Translations under genes and position numbers: made by a program | Notes under the pieces: model-generated | Databases searched by the model: none | The model's input: the letters and a program-made list of their open reading frames with translations, nothing else | Told to the model about the DNA's origin: nothing | Source: Sulfurospirillum sp964466465 | GTDB taxonomy: Bacteria; Campylobacterota; Campylobacteria; Campylobacterales; Sulfurospirillaceae | Length of the DNA: 64,000 bases | Direction of reading: 5' to 3' | Assembly: GCA_964466465.1 (NCBI GenBank) | Contig: CAYXNJ010000004.1 | Coordinates: forward strand, 13,560 to 77,559 | Shown: positions 59,189-64,000 of the stretch, one piece after another | Numbering within the stretch: the first letter of the stretch is position 1 | How the letters are laid out: each line of letters opens with the position of its first letter

Positions 59189-60103
59189 TTAAATAAATGT
59201 CAATAAGTGTTTGTATTTTGGATTACGTCCATAAACAACATCAAAATAAGCATCTTGAAGCTGTTTGGTAATAGGTCCACGTTTACCATCACCGATAATA
59301 TAATTGTCGATATCTTTGATAGGTGTTACTTCTGCGGCTGTTCCTGTAAAGAAAGACTCATCTGCAATATACGCCTCATCACGTGTAATGCGTCTGCGCT
59401 CAATTGGGATACCTGCTTTACGTGCAAGATCCAGAACAGTTGCTTGTGTAATACTCTCAAGCGAAGTGTCATTTGGAGGTGTAATTAAAACACCGTTTCT
59501 AACGATAAAGAAACACTCACCACTTCCTTCTGCGATAAAGCCTTCATCATCAAGCAATAATGCCTCTTCATAACCTGCTTCAAGTGCTTCATATTTTGCC
59601 ATTTGAGAGTTCAGGTAATTTGCTGCCGCTTTTGCTTTACCCATAGTTGAACTTACAGGATTACGTGTGAATGAAGAAATTTTAACGCGAATACCGTTTT
59701 CTAAACCTTCATCACCAAGGTAACTTCCCCACTGCCATGCAGCAATGGCTGTATTAACAGGTGCTTTAACATGGTTAAGCCCCATAATGCCGTATCCAAG
59801 ATAGATTAAAGGTCTGATATAAACGTTTGATGTAAAATCATTGGATTTCAATAATTCAATATGTGCAGCCTCAAGCTCTTCTAGTGTATAGTTCGCTTTT
59901 ATGCGTGTAATTTTGGCAGAATTGAGTAAGCGCTTGGTATGTTCTCTGAGCTTAAAAATTGCCAAACCATTTTCTGTCATATACGCACGAGTACCTTCAA
60001 AAACACCATTACCGTAATGAAGCGTATGAGTCAAGATATGTACTTTTGCATCATCCCATGCAACGAGTTTGCCGTCCATCCAAATGTATTTTGCTTTATC
60101 CAT
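59189..60103 (-). CDS. ilvE: Branched-chain amino acid aminotransferase
   Basis: Fold-type IV PLP aminotransferase, 304 residues, for the last step of valine, leucine and isoleucine synthesis. HYGNGVFEGTRAY (about 30-42), the Lys region TMGKAKAAANYLNSQ (about 152-166) and EGSGECFFIVRNG followed by TPPNDTSLESITQ are signatures. AGAAGG lies upstream. It opens a five-gene minus-strand cluster; the structured repeat copy C lies about 105 bp upstream in the same sense. Confidence 0.94.
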   Translation of the reverse strand: MDKAKYIWMDGKLVAWDDAKVHILTHTLHYGNGVFEGTRAYMTENGLAIFKLREHTKRLLNSAKITRIKANYTLEELEAAHIELLKSNDFTSNVYIRPLIYLGYGIMGLNHVKAPVNTAIAAWQWGSYLGDEGLENGIRVKISSFTRNPVSSTMGKAKAAANYLNSQMAKYEALEAGYEEALLLDDEGFIAEGSGECFFIVRNGVLITPPNDTSLESITQATVLDLARKAGIPIERRRITRDEAYIADESFFTGTAAEVTPIKDIDNYIIGDGKRGPITKQLQDAYFDVVYGRNPKYKHLLTFI

Positions 60104-60208
60104 TGTTCTACCTTCTTAAAAGTCGTTTTCTAAAGAGATACTATGTTAGCCAAAAATTAATTAAAGATAGTTTTAGTATGAAAAGTTGCGTTATACTTCA
60201 ATTTGAAC

Positions 60209-60287
60209 ACGTCTTTAAAGCAAAGCTCTAAAGACTACGTTAACACTGGGTTCTCTCACGCAGAGTGCCCACACACCTTTGGTGCTT
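60209..60287 (-). repeat. Dispersed structured intergenic repeat, copy C (reverse orientation)
   Basis: Read on the minus strand: GCACC-AAA-GGTGT, then a stem TGGG...CCCA holding CTCT/AGAG, the core GTGTTAACGTAG, then GTCTTTAGAGC-TTT-GCTTTAAAGAC (60234-60211) and CGTGTT. The order and spacing match copy A, while the stem sequences differ and remain paired. G.T pairs occur on the minus strand in the first and last stems. It lies in the 211-bp gap between divergent ilvE and an aldehyde dehydrogenase gene; apart from TATACT at 60192-60197 (possible plus-strand -10) I see nothing else in that gap. Confidence 0.75.
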
Positions 60288-60314
60288 TGAATGACAAAAC
60301 AAGGAGTAAACATC

Positions 60315-61733
60315 ATGAAAGCAAAGCTATATTTCGGTTCTATATGCAAAGATAAAGAAGAACAAAAAGAGGTACACTCACCTTATGATGGACGTGTGGT
60401 TTCAACGTTTAGTGTCAGTAATGAACATGATGCACACGAGATACTCAAGATAGCGCGGCAAGCATCGTTACAGACAAAACTGGTTCCTATGCACCAACGT
60501 GTCAGCTGGCTTTTAGATGTCGCACAAAAATTAGAATCAATGCGTGAAAAAATGGCTCTTTGTATAACGGATGAAGTGGGAAAACCGATTACATTTTCTC
60601 GCATTGAGGTGGATCGTTGTGTTGAAACCATTAGACTCTCCGCCAATGCAATAACGCATGTCAATGGTGAAACATTTGATACCACGGCAATGCCAAGTGG
60701 CAAAAAGAGTTTGGCATTTTACAAGAGAGAACCCGTGGGTGTTGTGCTTGCCATTACTCCTTTTAATTTTCCACTGAACCTTGTAGCCCATAAAATCGCT
60801 CCAGCTTTAGTTGCTGGCAATGCGGTTATCTTAAAGCCTACGTCTCAAGCACCACGTACAGCGTATGAGTTCATAAAACTTTTTATCGAAAGTCCTTATG
60901 CCTCCAAAGATGCACTCAGTCTCATTTACAGTGGCGAAGGCGTCAATGAAACGTTGATAACCAGCGATATTCCTCGGGTGATTAGCTTTACGGGAAGTGT
61001 TGGTGTTGGGCGAGAAATTATGCAAAAAGCAGAGATTAAAAAAGTGGCTTTGGAACTTGGCGGAAATGCAGCGACGTATATTGATGCCTCAGCCAATAGT
61101 GCTCTCGCTGCCAAACGATGTGCAGTAGGAGCATTTATTAACTCTGGGCAGGTGTGTATTTCACTTCAACGAATTTATGTACATGAAAGCATTTATGACA
61201 GCTTTGCAAAAGCCCTTGTCGAAGAGACAAAAAGCTTACATGTAGGCTCGCCATATGATGAGCAAACCTTTATTGGGCCAATGGTCAATAAAGCGGCTGT
61301 AAAAAAAGCCAAGAGATGGGTTCAGAGTGCTATGAACGAAGGTGCAAAGCTTCTTTGTGGTGCAAAATCTAAGGATTTGATGTTTGAGCCAACGATTATG
61401 GCTGATGTTACCGAAGCCATGCAAATTGTGTGCGAAGAGGTCTTTGCACCTATTGTTTCGCTCATCAAAGTGAAGGGTTACGAGGAAGCCAAAGAGAAGA
61501 TGAATGCCTCAGACTATGGGCTTCAATACTCCATTTTTTGCAACGATCTTTCCATGGCACAAAGAGCTATTGACGAGTTAGAAGCAGGTGGTATTGTTAT
61601 CAATGATATTCCGACGCTCAGATTTGACTTACAACCTTATGGTGGTATCAAACAAAGTGGTATCGGTAAAGAAGGACCATATTTTGCGCTTCTTGATGAT
61701 TATACTCAGATAAAATCTGTGGTAATATGCTAA
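60315..61733 (+). CDS. Aldehyde dehydrogenase (second)
   Basis: NAD(P)-dependent aldehyde dehydrogenase, 472 residues, of the lactaldehyde/succinate-semialdehyde/glyceraldehyde-3-phosphate type. TPFNFPLNLVAHKIAPALVAGN, ALELGGNAATYI (Glu) and FINSGQVCISLQRIYV (Cys) are present. The ATG at 60315 has AAGGAG 8 nt upstream; an earlier in-frame ATG at 60291 has none. Bcp follows closely. Confidence 0.92.
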   Translation: MKAKLYFGSICKDKEEQKEVHSPYDGRVVSTFSVSNEHDAHEILKIARQASLQTKLVPMHQRVSWLLDVAQKLESMREKMALCITDEVGKPITFSRIEVDRCVETIRLSANAITHVNGETFDTTAMPSGKKSLAFYKREPVGVVLAITPFNFPLNLVAHKIAPALVAGNAVILKPTSQAPRTAYEFIKLFIESPYASKDALSLIYSGEGVNETLITSDIPRVISFTGSVGVGREIMQKAEIKKVALELGGNAATYIDASANSALAAKRCAVGAFINSGQVCISLQRIYVHESIYDSFAKALVEETKSLHVGSPYDEQTFIGPMVNKAAVKKAKRWVQSAMNEGAKLLCGAKSKDLMFEPTIMADVTEAMQIVCEEVFAPIVSLIKVKGYEEAKEKMNASDYGLQYSIFCNDLSMAQRAIDELEAGGIVINDIPTLRFDLQPYGGIKQSGIGKEGPYFALLDDYTQIKSVVIC

Positions 61734-61756
61734 AAAATATCACTAAAGGAATCCCT

Positions 61757-62221
61757 ATGTTAAAAATTGGCGATCAAGCACCGTTACTCACACTTCCAAA
61801 TCAAGACAATGTGGAAATTTCACTCAGAGATTTAGAAGGTAAATGGGTAGTATTGTATTTTTACCCAAAAGACAGTACTCCTGGATGTACCACTGAAGCA
61901 TGCGATTTTACAGCGGCATTGCCAGCATTTGAAGACTTAAATGCTGTTGTTTTAGGTGTGAGCCCTGATAGTACAGCATCTCATCAAAAGTTTATTGCAA
62001 AACAAAAACTTGAAATTACATTACTTTCAGATATAGATACAGAAGTAGCCCAACGCTATGGCGTTTGGCAATTGAAAAAGTTTTGTGGAAAAGAGTATAT
62101 GGGTATTGTACGTTCAACGTTTTTAATTGACCCAAGTGGAAAAATTGCTGGACTGTGGTCAAATGTAAAAGTCAAAGATCACGCAAATGAAGTAAAAAAA
62201 GCATTAGAAGCACTTCAATAG
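61757..62221 (+). CDS. bcp: Thiol peroxidase Bcp (PrxQ-type peroxiredoxin)
   Basis: Thioredoxin-dependent peroxidase, 154 residues, reducing H2O2 and organic peroxides. The peroxidatic Cys is in DSTPGCTTEACDF (about 40-52), where the second Cys five residues on is the usual resolving residue. The ATG at 61757 has AAAGGA upstream; an earlier in-frame start would lie inside the dehydrogenase gene. Confidence 0.94.
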   Translation: MLKIGDQAPLLTLPNQDNVEISLRDLEGKWVVLYFYPKDSTPGCTTEACDFTAALPAFEDLNAVVLGVSPDSTASHQKFIAKQKLEITLLSDIDTEVAQRYGVWQLKKFCGKEYMGIVRSTFLIDPSGKIAGLWSNVKVKDHANEVKKALEALQ

Positions 62222-62233
62222 AAGTGCTTCTTT
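62207..62233. terminator. Bidirectional terminator between bcp and the DUF748 gene
   Basis: GAAGCACTTC pairs perfectly with GAAGTGCTTC (loop AATA), overlapping the bcp stop, followed by TTT on the plus strand. On the minus strand TTTTTTT begins a few bases after the stem, so it can serve both convergent genes. Confidence 0.8.
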
Positions 62234-62237
62234 GGGT

Positions 62238-64000
62238 TTAATTACTCACGGAAATAGCGCAACCTACCCACTGTTCACGAATGGCATCACTGGCTTGAGG
62301 TTCATTTTTGATCACTCTTTGCGGTGCAATTTTGTGTTTTGTTGCGAGGTTTTGAATGATGGCATCTGCACGTTTTAGGGCTAAAGCTTGAAGCGCTTCG
62401 GGTGCGATGGTGAGACTTTCAGCAATTTTAGCGATTAAATTATCATTGACTGCCCCAGCATCCAGTTTTTCTTCTTTATACGTTTTGATAAGCTTACTAT
62501 AGGCATCATCAGAATATTTTTGGATAAAAAGTTTTTTGATGGCTTTACCATAACTATCATCTTCTTTACTTTTTTTAGGCATCATCGCTTCAATTTGTGC
62601 CGTCACATTTTGCTCTTGAAGCGCTTTGGTATCAAGGGCTTCATTGAAGCTCGGCGTAATGAGTAATTTAAGCTCATTTCGTTTTTCCAAAATCTGTTTA
62701 TACTGTTCCATTTTTTCTTCTTCTGAATCAATGAGCACATATTCACCTGCTGCAAAATCAACGCTTTTAAGATTTTCAGCTTCTATACCTAGCATAGAAC
62801 CTAAGAGTTTAAAAGGAGAAGTAACAACACTGCCAATTAAATTTCCAATAGCACGCCATACGATGCTTCCATAACGAAACTCTGGGTCATTAAGATCACC
62901 GCTAACTGGCAAATCAATATCAATTTGACCTTTTGAATCTTTCAAAATGGCGATGGCAAGTCCTAATGGTAAGTTTGTCGCTTCTTCGCTTTCAATCTTA
63001 TCGCCAAGAGTAAGTGAGTCAAGATTGATTTTATTATCCCCTTCCATCAACCCTTTTTTAATTTTGTAGTTGAGATCCATGGAGAGTTTTCCCTCTTTGA
63101 TGGCGTATCCTACAAATTTGCCAGAGTAGGGTGTTAGTTTAGACATATTGATATTTTTAAATAAGATTTTCACATTAGCACGATTTTTAAAATCAAATGG
63201 TAATACCGAGCCATCTATTTTTGCATAGCCGTATTTATCGACTTTTCCTTCAAGCTTAAGTACTGAAGGTTTGGTGCTTTTAGTATTGAGTGTTGAAATA
63301 GAACCATTCAGGCGATCCGCAAATGTAGCAAAAGGAAGAATAAGTGAGGCATCTTGAAAATGTGTGGTACCCCGTTTAAGGGCAATATTGCCAATATAAA
63401 GAGACATTTCATCCTGTGTGCTTGATGCTTTTTTAGGTTGCGAAGGCGTTTTGGATGGTGGTGTTGATGAAGTTTTTAAAAGATTTGAAAAATTAGTTGT
63501 TCCATCTTTTTTGATATCGAGGTTGATATAAGGTTTATCTAGCATGATATTTTGAATACTGAGTGTTTCAGGTGTGAGTGAGTATGCAATATTGGTCACA
63601 TCAAGGGTTTCCCATGCAACAAGAGATTTTTTAAATTGATCTGCAAGTGAAAATTTTGAAATCGTTGCATCGCCTTCAATTTTAAATGTTGGCTGGTGTG
63701 CAAAAGAGGCTTTGAGTTTAGAATTAAGTGAGAGTGAGCCATCTTGAATAAGCGTTGTTGTAAAAAGAGCTATGTAGGGTTGTACTTTTTCTAAAGAAAG
63801 CTTTTTAGCATTAATGGTCATTTCCACAGCGAGTGCGGCAGGAATAATGGCTCCTTTTAAACCTAAAAAAGCGGTTGTGTCTATGGTACTGTTAAAATCG
63901 TAGCTAATAGGATTATTCATATCTTGTGAAATATTGTGGGCGGTTAATGTTAATGGCGTAAAGTGTATAGAGGTATTTTTTACGTTTTGATCCGTCACCT
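62238..64000 (-). CDS. DUF748 family envelope protein (5' end outside the window)
   Basis: At least 586 residues, open to the right edge, so the N-terminus is missing. The visible part is a beta-rich repetitive AsmA/DUF748-type domain: repeated ITLDGxL/SLN-type strands, SMDLNYKIKKGLMEGDNKINLDSLTLGD, and a conserved end of the domain in VDLPVSGDLNDPEFRYG style (here IDIDLPVSGDLNDPEFRYGS). A helical C-terminus follows. Such proteins are large periplasmic or intermembrane bridge-like proteins; specific role unknown. Confidence 0.82.
   Translation of the reverse strand, partial: VTDQNVKNTSIHFTPLTLTAHNISQDMNNPISYDFNSTIDTTAFLGLKGAIIPAALAVEMTINAKKLSLEKVQPYIALFTTTLIQDGSLSLNSKLKASFAHQPTFKIEGDATISKFSLADQFKKSLVAWETLDVTNIAYSLTPETLSIQNIMLDKPYINLDIKKDGTTNFSNLLKTSSTPPSKTPSQPKKASSTQDEMSLYIGNIALKRGTTHFQDASLILPFATFADRLNGSISTLNTKSTKPSVLKLEGKVDKYGYAKIDGSVLPFDFKNRANVKILFKNINMSKLTPYSGKFVGYAIKEGKLSMDLNYKIKKGLMEGDNKINLDSLTLGDKIESEEATNLPLGLAIAILKDSKGQIDIDLPVSGDLNDPEFRYGSIVWRAIGNLIGSVVTSPFKLLGSMLGIEAENLKSVDFAAGEYVLIDSEEEKMEQYKQILEKRNELKLLITPSFNEALDTKALQEQNVTAQIEAMMPKKSKEDDSYGKAIKKLFIQKYSDDAYSKLIKTYKEEKLDAGAVNDNLIAKIAESLTIAPEALQALALKRADAIIQNLATKHKIAPQRVIKNEPQASDAIREQWVGCAISVSN

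Noticed and set aside
14322..60287. CRISPR array
   Set aside because: The repeat copies are single, tens of kilobases apart, in both orientations, and no cas gene is present.

Overview
The window is a gene-dense, AT-rich chromosomal segment from a member of the Campylobacterota (Epsilonproteobacteria), most like Sulfurospirillum or a close relative. This rests on content and order recalled from the literature: a 14-gene complex I cluster whose NuoE/NuoF positions hold two unrelated small subunits (as in Helicobacter HP1264/HP1265 and Campylobacter Cj1575c/Cj1574c), pflA directly after nuoN, a MqnP-type UbiA prenyltransferase, and a rsmE-rpmE-rsmI-rlmB-x-x-aminotransferase-hom-yraN-trxA-trxB block matching Campylobacter jejuni Cj0156c-Cj0146c. 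I saw no rRNA, tRNA, CRISPR array, transposase or prophage gene, and no gene-free stretch longer than about 215 bases.

Layout. 1-5.6 kb: the 3' part of an ammonium transporter, an aldo/keto reductase, pyrC, an OmpR-type two-component pair and a PilZ (c-di-GMP) protein. 5.65-9 kb (minus strand): a polar amino acid ABC importer and a cytochrome c with a small secreted partner. 9-14.3 kb: an EamA exporter, a zinc importer (znuA-znuC-znuB) divergent from a Fur/Zur-type repressor with twin palindromes between them, a lipoprotein and endonuclease IV. 14.4-19 kb: a FadL porin with an acyl-CoA synthetase, then an AAA ATPase. 19.2-33.06 kb: the nuoA-N operon, closed by a strong terminator and followed by pflA. 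35.5-44.1 kb: aldehyde dehydrogenase and miaA (minus), mqnP and two unassigned genes (plus), a CetA/CetB-like energy-taxis pair (minus), and moaA and moeA with overlapping 3' ends. 44.2-56.3 kb: the RNA-modification, amino-acid and thioredoxin block, dapB, purF and a radical SAM protein. 56.3-60.1 kb (minus): two DUF2393 proteins, hisIE, an SPFH/band-7 protein and ilvE. 60.3-64 kb: a second aldehyde dehydrogenase, a Bcp peroxiredoxin and the end of a DUF748 protein.

The genes point to a motile, respiring cell that makes menaquinone by the futalosine route, feeds complex I from a non-NADH donor, steers by PAS/CZB energy taxis and controls zinc uptake.

The most unusual non-coding signal is a dispersed structured repeat present three times (near 14322-14403, 19130-19203 and, reversed, 60209-60287). 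It has a shared core GTTAACGTAG and a terminal hairpin whose sequence differs between copies while pairing is kept. G.U pairs sit consistently on one strand, which suggests an RNA or single-stranded element. Other points of interest are the twin palindromes at znuA/zur, two probable leaderless mRNAs (pflA, rlmB) and an amino-acid permease with a soluble beta-rich insertion.
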